A stretch of 64,000 nt of DNA from Urophycis tenuis (Eukaryota > Chordata > Actinopteri > Gadiformes > Phycidae): assembly GCA_036785325.1 (NCBI GenBank), contig JAXIVH010000010.1, forward strand, positions 6,030,284 to 6,094,283, read 5' to 3'. A program made the translations under genes and the position numbers. The notes under the pieces are model-generated. The model worked only from the letters and a program-made list of their open reading frames with translations. It was not told the origin of the DNA and ran no database searches. This document shows positions 11,877-23,345 of the stretch, piece after piece (the first letter of the stretch is position 1; every line of letters starts with the position of its first letter).

Positions 11877-13418
11877 TGTAACCCAGGTCCCATGTAGTTA
11901 AAAGATAAAGCTAAAGTGGTTAATACGATGAGACTGGGCCTGGGCTCGTTGTAGGAAAAACTACAACTTTTGTTATGTTACTTTAAGAGTGTACCTTTAA
12001 TAAGGTTTGTTATTTTAATAATGACCACCACAACTGTTCTTTAAATTCAATGAACCCCTCAAAGGCATTTATTCATAATAAAATAAATGTCTCGTTTGAA
12101 TATGAAATAAAATAATGAAATAGCACTGAAATTACTCAATTGTAAATAAAATATCTTCAAAATAAAATTCAGTTTCTTTTTTGTTTCACACTTTCTAATT
12201 AATGACATTCAATACTTTTCAAAACAGTAGGTTTAAATTTACATGCAAACCACTCAAAACTAAATGTTATCTGTGGGCCCACACACTCATACGAAACACT
12301 TTGGAATAGGATTTGAAACCCGTTGCAGGCCTGTGTACGAAGCTCGTGTGCGTTGTGGCCTAAAAACTGTAGTGGCCGTTTCACTCAGGGCTGAGTACAA
12401 ATAAAAAGCACGTGCAGGGTAATGTTAAATACTCACGAATCCGATTCAAGGGTAAATTAGTAGGGGTAGAATGGGAATGGGGGTCTCACGAGGACAATGG
12501 CACAGTCAATCCAACACACACGTGGGCAATGGCGCGGCGAAGTCGCACAGCAGGACAGGACACGTCCGAACACGGACGAACAACAGGACCATCGGTTGGA
12601 AAACCCGGTCTCCCTCTCTCCAACGTTCGTCTCCTTAAAACATATCATTCCCGAAATGAGCCATAACATCAAACACTATCTCATTTCGACATAATATTAG
12701 CTTGCTTTAGCTTCAGAAATATCTTATTGCTACAGCTACGATATACAGGCACATTAACACTGAAATGCTACCACTAATTAGCACATCGCTAACCATGTTA
12801 CACATCCAGGTTCGCATAACTATAACGATTAGATATAGCACAAAATACAGGCATACAGATTTTATTCACCTCTGGCAGTTCACACAAAAGTTAATATCAG
12901 GACCACGAGTAGTCGACCTCTACGATAAAACTTAGATGTTCCCCACACCACGATGCCTCCTTTCTTAGCTCTCGGTCGACAACGTGTTTTCTTGTCTTGC
13001 GTGCTCAATACCTCCCAACACTACCTGCGCCACCAATCCCGCCCCTTTTACAGATGCTTTACTTTGATTGGCTTGCGACTATTACTCCAACCAAAAGCAA
13101 ACAGGAATAAAATGATTGACAGGTAACAGGTTAGATTGCCCATGTAACACGGCTTCTTCCTCTCTTCTAGACTCTCTGATTAGATATTTTAACCAACTTA
13201 ATGAACTAAAAAGACTTATGAATTTATCTCTTAATTGTGAACAGTCCTATTTATTAAACGTTACCTATTATATTTATGCTTTTAACCAGCACACATTTTA
13301 ACCATTTTAAATATTATGAACTCTATTTATTTATTAACTTTGTATATATAGCATGTTATTATACGGTTAGGTTATTTTTATGCTCTGTAAGCTTATATGA
13401 TTTTTATACAGGGCTACA
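11877..13418 (-). repeat. 3' LTR of the gypsy element
   Basis: 1542 bp, the downstream LTR in the element's minus orientation. It begins (minus strand) TGTAGCCC directly after a polypurine tract and ends GGGTTACA. Short reading frames inside it are identical to those in the other LTR, as expected of copies made by one reverse-transcription event. Confidence 0.95.
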
Positions 13419-16400
13419 CCCTCCCTCTTCTGAATGTGTAGATGTCCTCATCACACCTTTTGTCTCTTTTCAACTTGGAAGGGTGATTCCTTTTCTCCTC
13501 ATCCAGGTACCTTTTGGATGTTTTGGACTTTTTCCGTGGTTCGTTGTCTCGGTCTGGAGAATCTAACTTGAGTTGAATGACCATGCCATGGTGCATGATG
13601 GTAACTGGTTCACAAGATGGATAACCAGGTTTCTCATAAGTAAACCTCATGGGTGGCTTTGGTTTTCTCAGTGATTTACGGACTGTAGATGACCTTTCAC
13701 TGTCACTTTTCCCGCTTTTAGAAGCTTTATCACGCCTGGCTCTGTTTATTAGAGTTGAGCTTTCTCCCTCTTCTGAATCTTGCAAAGATTCAGTATTTGT
13801 TTCTTGAACATCAGAGTCAGACAGAGGAGGTGCAGCACCCTCAGGCGGTTCCTTACACTCTGTTTTGGTCAGTTGTTGATTTTCTGTAGCTTCACAGTCT
13901 TCCTCTTCAGATTTTTCTTCCTCTTCAGAGCTTTCACTCTCTTCAGAACTCTGACTCTCCTCATTCTCCACAGGGTGATTTATCATGTCCATTTGTCTCC
14001 TGACATCATCCACATCAAAATCTGGAAGATTGGGGACATTTTCAAATTCTGAGCCAGATGACTCTATGTCACTTTCTTCTACTGGGTCAGCAAACTTGGT
14101 TGATTGACGTTTCCGGGTAAATTGGGCTCTGGTTACAGGTCTCTGAGAAAGGATTTTATCATCCAATGGGATAGGCATCCTGACCAAGTATCCAATGGGC
14201 AACAGGTGATCTCGATGGAGAGTTTTGACCACACCTGTACCATGCTCTGGTTTGACTTTATAAACAGGCAGGTTAGGCAACTTCTCCACAACAACATACG
14301 GTGTTGATTTCCATCGATCTTGGAGTTTGTGCTTGCCTTTTAGACCCACATTCTGAATGAGGATTCTGTCCCCTTTTTCCAAAGGTAAATCTCTCACACG
14401 TTGGTCATAGCGTGCTTTGTTCTTCAGGTGACTCTTTGTAGCAGCATCAGATGCTAACTGGTAAACTTTTTGCAACTCTTTCCTCATCCTGGCAACGTAC
14501 TGTTGGTAAGCGGTTTCACTTTCACCATTTGGCGAGATTCCAAAACAGATGTCTATGGGTAACCTAGCGTCCCTTCCAAACATGAGTTTATACGGTGAGT
14601 ATCCCGTGGAATCATTTTTTGTGCAATTGTACGCATGTACCAGGTGAGTGATATGCTGGCTCCAACATTGTTTCTTTACAGTGTCCAGAGTACCAAGCAT
14701 TGATAAAAGTGTTCGATTGAACCGTTCGGGTTGTGCATCCCCTTGAGGGTGGTAGGGAGATGTTCTTGACTTTCTTACTCCAAGCATGGACAAGAGTTCT
14801 TTTATCAGACGACTTTCAAAATCTCGGCCTTGATCAGAGTGTATGCGTGCAGGCAGACCGTAGTGCACAAAATGCTTCTCCCACAATACCCTTGCAACAG
14901 TGATTGCCTTTTGATCTTTTGTAGCGAATGCTTGTGCGTAACGTGTGTAATGGTCTGTCACTACTAACACATTAGCAACACCTTTAGAGTCTGGCTCTAT
15001 CTGCAAAAAGTCAATACAGACCAAATCCAATGGACCATTACTGGTTATTTGGTTCAAGGGTGAGGCATGCTGAGGGAGGGTTTTCCTGGAGATACATCTA
15101 CCACAGGTTCGAATGTACTGCTCGACCTCAGCTGTCATCCGCGGCCAATAAAATCGGTCTTTGATCAGTTCAGTGGTGCGTTCCATTCCCAGGTGTCCGC
15201 ACTCATCATGTAGAGATCTTAACACCATTGGGCGGTATCTTGCTGGTAAGACAAGTTGTTTGATCTGTTTTCCACACACCTTTTCTTTTAGTCTGTAGAG
15301 TAATCCATCCTTTAACTCCAACTTGCGGCTTTCACGTAGGAGCAACACAGTCTCAGGTGAGTCATTTTTGGAGCGAGTCAACCCTTTATTCTTCTCCAGT
15401 GCTTTCTTTAAGGGTCCAATTGTCGGATCCATATCTTGTGATGCCTGGATTTCTTTCGGACTCAGCTGATCAAGGGTGCTTAGGCTAAGGTTCACTGGGA
15501 ACACATAGGCGTCTGGTACAGCTGCGGCAGGAGCTCCCAACTGATCTACCAATCTGTCAGGCTCATCTGCCTCTTCACTGATGCAAGCTCGCTTGCAAAG
15601 GGCTTGGATACCAGCCGGTGGGACACTAGTCCACTCTTTATCCTCTGAAGTGTATTGTCGAGACAGCAAGTCGGCGTCGATATTGTGCCTCCCAGGACGA
15701 TACTGGATGGTGAAATCGTAGGTAGCAAGGGCGGCGAGCCAACGATGTCCGACTGCGCTGAGTTTGGCAGAGGTCAGCACATATGTTAACGGGTTGTTGT
15801 CAGTTCTTATAGTAAACTTAGCTCCATACAAGTAATCGTGAAACTTATCCACGACAGCCCATTTTAATGCCAAAAATTCCAGTTGATGGACTGGATAGTT
15901 GTGCTCTGAATCTTTTAGCTTTCTACTGGCAAAAGCTACAGGTCTGAGACCCTCAGGATATTCCTGGTTCAGGACAGCGCCTAGGCCATTCATACTGGCA
16001 TCCACATGTAAGATGTACTTCTTTTTAGGGTCAGCAAATGCTAACACTGGGGCATTGATCAAACAGTCACGGATCTGCTCAAAAGCCTCCTGGCAGGCTC
16101 CAGTCCACCGTTCTCCAAAGGATTCTGATGGCTTGAAATACACTTTGCTCGGGTCAACACTCTTTCTGTACTTGGGATCTTGCCAAGTGGGGGCATAACC
16201 CTTGGTTAGCTCAGAGAGAGGACGAACAATAGCAGAATAATTTGCAATAAATCTTCGATAATAACTACAGAATCCGAGGAAGGACTTCAGCGGTTTGAGG
16301 TGAGTGGGCTCTTTCCAGTGTTTTACCACCTTTACTTTGTCTGGATCAGTGGCTATTCCCTTGGCAGAAACAATGTGACCCACATATTTAACCTCAGGCT

Positions 16401-19400
16401 GACAGAGTTGACATTTGTCAATAGAAACTTTCAATCCAACCTCCTCCAGTCGATCCAATACTTTGAGGAGACGTTGCTCATGCTCTTCAAGTGTCTTTCC
16501 AAAAATGATTATATCATCCAAGTACACGAGAGCTTCCAGAAGATGCATATCGCCAACAGCCTTTTCCATTAAGCGCTGAAACGTTGCCGGCGCACCTGTG
16601 ATTCCTTGTGGCATGCGCTCAAATTGATAGAACCCGAGAGGGCAAATGAACGCCGTCTTTTCTTTGTCCTCCGGTGCCATTTCTATCTGGTAGTAGCCAC
16701 TGCGCAGATCTAAGACTGAGAACCACTGGCTGCCTGATAGAGAATCCAAGGCGTCGTCAATGCGTGGCATGGTGTATTGGTCGGGTGTGGTGCGATTGTT
16801 GAGAGTTCGATAGTCGATGCAGATTCTTATACTGCCGTTCTTTTTGCGCACTACGACAATCGGTGAAGCGTAGGGGCTACGGGACTCGGTGATAATGCCA
16901 ACGGCCAGTAATTGTTGTATGTGCCGCCGCACATCGTCAATGTCTGCAGGGGCTAGTCTCCTTGACCTTTCCCTGAAGGGTCTGGAGTCATGCAGGCGTA
17001 TGTGGTGTTCAACACCATTTGCACGACCAACATCCCACTCATGTAGTGAGAAAACATTCCGCCTCTCAGCCAACTGCTGCTGAAGCCGACTCTTCCACTC
17101 TTCAGGGATGGGAGAATCCCCGAAATTGAAGAGACTTGGGTCTATGGTTTCAGTTGTGAGGTCAGAAGGCTGGACGGGGGTAACGGTATCCACAGTAAAC
17201 ATCTCCGCAATGACTGTCCCAACTGGAATGGAAGTTGTCTTTTTGGACTCATTCTGAATGAGCACAGTGAAACTGTTGTTGTCTACATCAGCGTCGGAGA
17301 GGACACCAGGCTGCACAAGCAGACCGGCAGGGAGTAACTGTGCAGTGGGTGCATCAATCAGTATGAGGTCTTTGGACGGGACACTTTGTCTTTCTACTTT
17401 GCAGATGGCATAGTACTTAGCACCTGGAGCAATGGAGAGTAAACCGGGTCCTTTCCACTTTATCTGTCCTAAGACTTCATTTTTTGCTGTCTGTTCCTGT
17501 GCTCTAACAGGGGCATACACAGACTGAATCCTCATGGAGTGAACAGTGTTATTGTCACCTTTTGTCTTCACCAGTTCCCATAGGCGGCGGAACAGAGACG
17601 TGTTGGTTCCAACCAGCACAGGGGTTTGTTGTTGGTTTCTTGGCTCAGGACAAATTAAGGCGAGCACTTCTACTCGTCCTGACACACCAGTGATCTCCTC
17701 TGCAAACTCCATCTCAACAACAACGTATCCTTTGTAAGGATACTCTGCGTCCGCAAGGCCCCAGAGTCCAAGGCCAGAGAGGGGTTTTATCAAGACATCA
17801 GGTAAGTGTTTGTTGTACCAGCTTTCAAAAATAATAGTTACATTGGACCCACTATCGATGAGAGCTTTGCAGACCACATCATTAACTTTGATTGTGTGAA
17901 TGAATGATGGACCTACAAGACCATCAGGTAAGTCAGTGTTGTTCTCTGGGACTTCAACTATGTTGGTCCTGGCTACACACTGTTCTTCAGCTGTGGGCTT
18001 TGGGTTTTCTTTGCTGGGGAAAGGGGAAACTCGCACCAAGCGTATGAGCTTTCTGATAACTTTCTGAAGATTCTCAGGGGCAGTACATCTGGTGGCTATG
18101 TGGCCATTTTCCCCACACCGATAACAGAAAAACTCATCACTGTCTTTGGGAGGGGGGATTCTGGAATGAGCGGGCTTGTGACCTGGAACTGCTTTGTATC
18201 GGTGGGGCTGTTGTGTGGGTTCTCTTTGGGGCTCTGATGTGTATTTTACTGCCATTACACTCATTTTGTTTTCTAGGGCTTTCACTTGTTTTCTCAATGA
18301 GTGCAGTTCACTCGGTGACTCATTTGGCTGTTTTGGTTTCTCTTTATGGCCTTTAAAGGACTCATCAGATGGTTGCTGAGGTTGTAGGTTGCTCCTCTGC
18401 TCTAACTGCGCCCTCAATTCTTGGATCTGAGCTTGCAGTTCACTCCTGGAGATTGATTCAGGTTCTTTCTCCTTTTCAGCTTGGACAGTGCGTACACGCT
18501 GAGGACGCAGGTGTGACACTTGGCTTTGTCTGGCTGACTGGCGACCTTCCTCTTCCATCATTTCTCTTAACAGGTTCAAGAATGTAGGGGGGTTACTGCT
18601 CCGCTCCCTAATTTTCAACTGAAGCAACATGAGTTCAGAGGTGGACCCTCTAAGGAGCTGCTCTAAACGAGCGCTGTTGGCAGCGCTGACAGATAAACCA
18701 CCTCCTTGCACTACTTTGACAAGGGATCTCTCTACTCTTCGTAGGAACTCAGACAGACGCTCACCAGACTGTTGGTGGAGGGCTCTGAAAGACAGATATA
18801 GTTCTTCTGGGGACTCTACTGTACCAAAAATGCTCTCTATAGCCCCTATGTACTCACGTGGGCTAGCATCAGGTTGAGTCAAACGCACAGCTTGAATGAT
18901 TTCAAACGCGGGCCCTTTGAGGCTTTCGAGGATCCGACGTCTTTTCTCTTTGTCTGAGCAGTCGCCTTCCTCTACTAAGAGTGTAGCTTGCTCCAGCCAG
19001 TTGTCTAAGGACTCTTCTCCTGCGGGAGTCGGACTGATCCCGGACAATGTCCGCAGACGTCTGTATGGGTGGCTGTCAGGGTGTTTGTTTGTTCTGCTCA
19101 TAACATCACCGACTGCACGGATGATGTCCTCAGGGTTGCTGTTACCCTCTTTAGTGGGGGAACATAGACCTTGGATGTCCTCCAGGGTTCTCCCTTCACT
19201 TCGTAAAAAGGTAAACAATTTGTCTTCAAAGTTATCAAGCTGAGGCTCTGTGTAGTAGACAATTTTCCAACCACTTCCTTCATCGATAGGCATTATCTCA
19301 GGTGGGATTTTAGAGGGGTCGATCTCTTCACGACACTCACATAACACCATCAACGATTGTTGTTGAGGGTGAAACATTTTGCCTCTAACTGTAACTTTTC

Positions 19401-19593
19401 CCAAAGCTTTAATGGTCTCTGCTGTGTCTTCAATGTCTCCTCTTGAAAGACCTTCAGGCACTCCATGTAACAGGAGGGCATGCTTTAGATCTACTGATTC
19501 TCCTATGCACCAATTAATTAGCTCACGTTGTGATGGACTGCTTGTTGGCACTGCCATTTTTTTTTTTTTTATTACTTTTCTTTCTCCTAACAC
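13414..19593 (-). CDS. Gypsy Gag-Pol polyprotein (2059 residues, intact)
   Basis: Single uninterrupted frame. The likely start is Met13 (19557), because MAVPTSSPSQRELINWC opens a PNMA-type domain whose HALLLHGVPEG and GDIEDTAETI segments resemble the N-terminus of paraneoplastic Ma antigens. Then follow a retrotransposon Gag domain (about 170-360), a CCHC zinc knuckle CYRCGENGHIATRC (about 483-497), an aspartic protease ALIDSGSNVTII (about 575), reverse transcriptase with YLDDIIIF (about 1021), RNase H with HVDASMNGLGAVL and TDNNPL (about 1262), and integrase. Integrase has its HHCC zinc finger at about 1460-1500 and its catalytic acidic residues in CIDFLQ, HSDQGRDFE and the downstream region. 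After integrase comes a Ser/Glu-rich tail of roughly 250 residues with basic clusters and unknown role. Gag and Pol are fused with no frameshift or stop, so the Gag:Pol ratio must be set in some other way. Confidence 0.95.
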   Translation of the reverse strand: MLGERKVIKKKKMAVPTSSPSQRELINWCIGESVDLKHALLLHGVPEGLSRGDIEDTAETIKALGKVTVRGKMFHPQQQSLMVLCECREEIDPSKIPPEIMPIDEGSGWKIVYYTEPQLDNFEDKLFTFLRSEGRTLEDIQGLCSPTKEGNSNPEDIIRAVGDVMSRTNKHPDSHPYRRLRTLSGISPTPAGEESLDNWLEQATLLVEEGDCSDKEKRRRILESLKGPAFEIIQAVRLTQPDASPREYIGAIESIFGTVESPEELYLSFRALHQQSGERLSEFLRRVERSLVKVVQGGGLSVSAANSARLEQLLRGSTSELMLLQLKIRERSSNPPTFLNLLREMMEEEGRQSARQSQVSHLRPQRVRTVQAEKEKEPESISRSELQAQIQELRAQLEQRSNLQPQQPSDESFKGHKEKPKQPNESPSELHSLRKQVKALENKMSVMAVKYTSEPQREPTQQPHRYKAVPGHKPAHSRIPPPKDSDEFFCYRCGENGHIATRCTAPENLQKVIRKLIRLVRVSPFPSKENPKPTAEEQCVARTNIVEVPENNTDLPDGLVGPSFIHTIKVNDVVCKALIDSGSNVTIIFESWYNKHLPDVLIKPLSGLGLWGLADAEYPYKGYVVVEMEFAEEITGVSGRVEVLALICPEPRNQQQTPVLVGTNTSLFRRLWELVKTKGDNNTVHSMRIQSVYAPVRAQEQTAKNEVLGQIKWKGPGLLSIAPGAKYYAICKVERQSVPSKDLILIDAPTAQLLPAGLLVQPGVLSDADVDNNSFTVLIQNESKKTTSIPVGTVIAEMFTVDTVTPVQPSDLTTETIDPSLFNFGDSPIPEEWKSRLQQQLAERRNVFSLHEWDVGRANGVEHHIRLHDSRPFRERSRRLAPADIDDVRRHIQQLLAVGIITESRSPYASPIVVVRKKNGSIRICIDYRTLNNRTTPDQYTMPRIDDALDSLSGSQWFSVLDLRSGYYQIEMAPEDKEKTAFICPLGFYQFERMPQGITGAPATFQRLMEKAVGDMHLLEALVYLDDIIIFGKTLEEHEQRLLKVLDRLEEVGLKVSIDKCQLCQPEVKYVGHIVSAKGIATDPDKVKVVKHWKEPTHLKPLKSFLGFCSYYRRFIANYSAIVRPLSELTKGYAPTWQDPKYRKSVDPSKVYFKPSESFGERWTGACQEAFEQIRDCLINAPVLAFADPKKKYILHVDASMNGLGAVLNQEYPEGLRPVAFASRKLKDSEHNYPVHQLEFLALKWAVVDKFHDYLYGAKFTIRTDNNPLTYVLTSAKLSAVGHRWLAALATYDFTIQYRPGRHNIDADLLSRQYTSEDKEWTSVPPAGIQALCKRACISEEADEPDRLVDQLGAPAAAVPDAYVFPVNLSLSTLDQLSPKEIQASQDMDPTIGPLKKALEKNKGLTRSKNDSPETVLLLRESRKLELKDGLLYRLKEKVCGKQIKQLVLPARYRPMVLRSLHDECGHLGMERTTELIKDRFYWPRMTAEVEQYIRTCGRCISRKTLPQHASPLNQITSNGPLDLVCIDFLQIEPDSKGVANVLVVTDHYTRYAQAFATKDQKAITVARVLWEKHFVHYGLPARIHSDQGRDFESRLIKELLSMLGVRKSRTSPYHPQGDAQPERFNRTLLSMLGTLDTVKKQCWSQHITHLVHAYNCTKNDSTGYSPYKLMFGRDARLPIDICFGISPNGESETAYQQYVARMRKELQKVYQLASDAATKSHLKNKARYDQRVRDLPLEKGDRILIQNVGLKGKHKLQDRWKSTPYVVVEKLPNLPVYKVKPEHGTGVVKTLHRDHLLPIGYLVRMPIPLDDKILSQRPVTRAQFTRKRQSTKFADPVEESDIESSGSEFENVPNLPDFDVDDVRRQMDMINHPVENEESQSSEESESSEEEEKSEEEDCEATENQQLTKTECKEPPEGAAPPLSDSDVQETNTESLQDSEEGESSTLINRARRDKASKSGKSDSERSSTVRKSLRKPKPPMRFTYEKPGYPSCEPVTIMHHGMVIQLKLDSPDRDNEPRKKSKTSKRYLDEEKRNHPSKLKRDKRCDEDIYTFRRGRV
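13419..13431 (-). other. Polypurine tract of the gypsy element
   Basis: The minus strand reads AGAAGAGGGAGGG immediately before the 3' LTR, the usual primer for plus-strand DNA synthesis. It fixes the LTR edge at 13418. Confidence 0.85.
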
Positions 19594-19659
19594 GTTACGT
19601 TTAAATAAATACTCTAAAGTTGTGGGGTCAAGTTACTTTTGATTGTCTTATGTTAAATT

Positions 19660-19677
19660 ATCCCAGCGGTGCCTCCA
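19660..19677 (-). other. Primer-binding site, tRNA-Thr-like
   Basis: The minus strand reads TGGAGGCACCGCTGGGAT, five bases after the 5' LTR. It is complementary to a tRNA 3' end ATCCCAGCGGTGCCT plus CCA, which matches vertebrate tRNA-Thr as I remember it. The tRNA identity should be checked against the host tRNA set. Confidence 0.75.
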
Positions 19678-19682
19678 TTTTA

Positions 19683-21224
19683 TGTAACCCAGGTCCCATG
19701 TAGTTAAAAGATAAAGCTAAAGTGGTTAATACGATGAGACTGGGCCTGGGCTCGTTGTAGGAAAAACTACAACTTTTGTTATGTTACTTTAAGAGTGTAC
19801 CTTTAATAAGGTTTGTTATTTTAATAATGACCACCACAACTGTTCTTTAAATTCAATGAACCCCTCAAAGGCATTTATTCATAATAAAATAAATGTCTCG
19901 TTTGAATATGAAATAAAATAATGAAATAGCACTGAAATTACTCAATTGTAAATAAAATATCTTCAAAATAAAATTCAGTTTCTTTTTTGTTTCACACTTT
20001 CTAATTAATGACATTCAATACTTTTCAAAACAGTAGGTTTAAATTTACATGCAAACCACTCAAAACTAAATGTTATCTGTGGGCCCACACACTCATACGA
20101 AACACTTTGGAATAGGATTTGAAACCCGTTGCAGGCCTGTGTACGAAGCTCGTGTGCGTTGTGGCCTAAAAACTGTAGTGGCCGTTTCACTCAGGGCTGA
20201 GTACAAATAAAAAGCACGTGCAGGGTAATGTTAAATACTCACGAATCCGATTCAAGGGTAAATTAGTAGGGGTAGAATGGGAATGGGGGTCTCACGAGGA
20301 CAATGGCACAGTCAATCCAACACACACGTGGGCAATGGCGCGGCGAAGTCGCACAGCAGGACAGGACACGTCCGAACACGGACGAACAACAGGACCATCG
20401 GTTGGAAAACCCGGTCTCCCTCTCTCCAACGTTCGTCTCCTTAAAACATATCATTCCCGAAATGAGCCATAACATCAAACACTATCTCATTTCGACATAA
20501 TATTAGCTTGCTTTAGCTTCAGAAATATCTTATTGCTACAGCTACGATATACAGGCACATTAACACTGAAATGCTACCACTAATTAGCACATCGCTAACC
20601 ATGTTACACATCCAGGTTCGCATAACTATAACGATTAGATATAGCACAAAATACAGGCATACAGATTTTATTCACCTCTGGCAGTTCACACAAAAGTTAA
20701 TATCAGGACCACGAGTAGTCGACCTCTACGATAAAACTTAGATGTTCCCCACACCACGATGCCTCCTTTCTTAGCTCTCGGTCGACAACGTGTTTTCTTG
20801 TCTTGCGTGCTCAATACCTCCCAACACTACCTGCGCCACCAATCCCGCCCCTTTTACAGATGCTTTACTTTGATTGGCTTGCGACTATTACTCCAACCAA
20901 AAGCAAACAGGAATAAAATGATTGACAGGTAACAGGTTAGATTGCCCATGTAACACGGCTTCTTCCTCTCTTCTAGACTCTCTGATTAGATATTTTAACC
21001 AACTTAATGAACTAAAAAGACTTATGAATTTATCTCTTAATTGTGAACAGTCCTATTTATTAAACGTTACCTATTATATTTATGCTTTTAACCAGCACAC
21101 ATTTTAACCATTTTAAATATTATGAACTCTATTTATTTATTAACTTTGTATATATAGCATGTTATTATACGGTTAGGTTATTTTTATGCTCTGTAAGCTT
21201 ATATGATTTTTATACAGGGCTACA
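19683..21224 (-). repeat. 5' LTR of the gypsy element
   Basis: 1542 bp and a copy of 11877-13418. In the element's orientation this LTR carries the promoter. I could not fix a TATA box with confidence. Confidence 0.95.
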
Positions 21225-21228
21225 CCCA

Positions 21229-22260
21229 TTACCTAGCTTAGTCAACAGTGGTATGCGGCACATTATTGGGGTTATCAAGTGGGCACCTTCCTTCACCGGT
21301 GTTTCGTTAAGTTAGGCCGAAGACACCTCAAGAAGGCTTAACTGTGTATTCCATCTTAGGAACCGAGGGTCCTATTAGAGAGGACCCTCAGTTAGTGAAA
21401 CATGAGTCAAAGAATCAATCATAATGACCAGAATGGAAGTAAAAGTTCAAGTAATTACAAAACAGATATGAGGGGAAATGTAAAAAATGTACATTATTTC
21501 AGTCTTTGAACAAAATGGGGACAGTTCACCATTTCATCAGGCAATGAAAGACACATCATACAGACAATTCAGATACTGTCAAACCAGGCCGTCCCACCAA
21601 TATGTGCACCTGGGCAAGAAGCAAACTGATAATAGATAACAATCTGAGACCAAACCAATGATGGCAATAAAGAAACCATTACTTATTCTAAAAGTGTTGG
21701 GGGGAACTCAAAGAGTGGCAAATGGCCAAAGGTACCATAGCCAGGAAAAATCACTGATGAATGAGTTTTTTACTTTGTACAAACCCTCATATTATTGAGC
21801 AGACTCCACAGGGTAACCAAATTGCCAAAGTGAAGACTTCAGTCTTCACTTTGGCAGTGCGTCACTTCAGTCTTAGAGTGGCAGTGATCCAGTTCAAGTC
21901 ATGTTTAGAATGGTATGAATAGTCTGTGGCTGTGCTGTACCCAGTTTAATAGATTTAACTGGGTGTGATCTCACACCCAGTGGAATGTAGCAAAGGCAGT
22001 TCTCGCTTCTAGGAAGAGGACAAACTACACATTGAACAATTATAAAGCCTTTTAGGGAGTATTAAATCAAACAGGGAAAAAAGACACTCCTGACAAATAG
22101 ACACTAAAAAGAGACATTATATTTTTCCTTTACGCAAATCACTTAGCACTCTGCTTTCACCTATTTAAAACTCACACATCCACTATGCTGTGCTTTTCTC
22201 TGTGTGTGTGTGTGTGTGTGTGTGTATAACATATGTATATCAAGTGTATCATTTACACAC
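21229..22260. repeat. Unit tail, then head, between copies A and B
   Basis: Continues the unit A tail interrupted by the gypsy element (paralogous to 35925-36740), then the unit-start marker at 21756-22020 and a (GT)n tract at 22201-22226. No gene is seen apart from paralogous non-coding sequence. Confidence 0.6.
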
Positions 22261-22269
22261 ATCTTAAAA

Positions 22270-23345
22270 GCAGTGCAATTCATTCCATGATGCGGATTGC
22301 TCTCTCTGTCTCAATGGTGCCAAACAAAGGATACTATTGAATGATAAACAACGGCCGGGTGGCAATCACACTGGTTTCAAGAACCCATGTGAGTCAGATG
22401 CGGAAATCTTAATTATACCATAGTCATGACTCATAATGGTTCATTGCTTTTGGGGGTGGGGTGGAGGGATAAGGTGATGAAGCCCATCCACTAAATAATG
22501 CAGAAAAGCAAGGAGGAATATACCTCTGCTTTTGAAGAGCACTTAATTTCTGTTCCAGTGTTTTGCAATGGACCCCTGAAAACAAATAGAGAATCAAATC
22601 AATGCTAGAATCGAATAAACGTTGTTTAAAAGGTGTAATATCATTGTTTCTGGGATTCTTTGGTCCGTCCTGTTGCGGGTTACTCCAGAAAATTAAGTCC
22701 ATCACAGGAAGTATGTTGGGCAGTTTGCCCCTCTTCCACTGGTGCACAAATATGTAAAAATGTTGATATTTCAGTTTATGGAAACGCTGCTGGGGAAATA
22801 TCTGCCCACCCTGCTATATTTTATTCTTATTTTTCACCTTCACTACTCACTGTTTCTGCATCATATTGCATTGGCATATCAATGACACTGTATTCTTTTT
22901 TTATGGTCTAACCTATTTGGCGTGATCTTGTGTTTGGATGTCCTGAGCCAACTGAAGAAGGAATGTCTGTTGCTCCTCCAGACTAGATGCATCTTCACTG
23001 CCCGTGGTGAGTGAGAGATCTCTGGTCTGTGTAGATGATGTAGATGATGATGATTGATTAGTGGGCTTAGGTTCATGTCTGCCAATATAATGCTAACACC
23101 ATTCACAGCATCGGACCACAACTGGACCCACCTGCAGAATCCGGTCCAGTTCCTGAGCAATCTCTCTGAGGATGAGTTTAGATTCATCCAGGGTGAAGTC
23201 CACAGGCTCTGGTCCAGTGGGATCCACACTCTATGAAGGCGGTCATGAAAACAACTCAAACTACTGGTCAAAGTCCAACAATCATGCTGTTTATCTTCAA
23301 GACTGGCTGAATAACTTCATTCTCACCTTTGATTGTTTTCTCCTG
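22270..23345 (-). pseudogene. B30.2/SPRY gene, copy B, broken
   Basis: Only about 60 bp of the terminal B30.2 exon remain (22280-22333), joined directly to sequence that in copy C lies well upstream (CTATTGAATGATAAACAACGG, compare 38960). The DQDVG-type exon is cut in half near 22741 and fused to intron sequence, deleting the acidic exon. The 33-codon exon (23132-23230, DESKLILREIAQELDRILQ) survives. At least two internal deletions make a functional product unlikely. Confidence 0.8.

Larger units (their letters stand above)
11877..21224 (-). mobile_element. Complete Ty3/gypsy LTR retrotransposon with PNMA-like Gag
   Basis: A 9348-bp element in minus orientation. LTRs of 1542 bp lie at 11877-13418 and 19683-21224. 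All LTR stretches I compared are identical, which suggests very recent insertion. The LTRs have TG and CA termini. The element is flanked by CCCA (11873-11876 and 21225-21228), a 4-bp target duplication that could be read as 5 bp. The paralogous empty site is intact at 35911-35930 (ACCATTCACCCATTACC). A primer-binding site and a polypurine tract sit in the expected places, and one long ORF fills the interior. It should be autonomous as far as the sequence shows. Confidence 0.95.

Noticed and set aside
12412..12666. Short ORFs of 60-85 codons inside the gypsy LTR (repeated at 20218-20472)
   Set aside because: They lie in non-coding LTR sequence and are identical in both LTRs only because the LTRs are identical. 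No domain is recognised.
19660..19677. tRNA-Thr-like sequence as a tRNA gene
   Set aside because: Only the 18 bases complementary to a tRNA 3' end are present, directly beside an LTR. It is a primer-binding site, not a gene.
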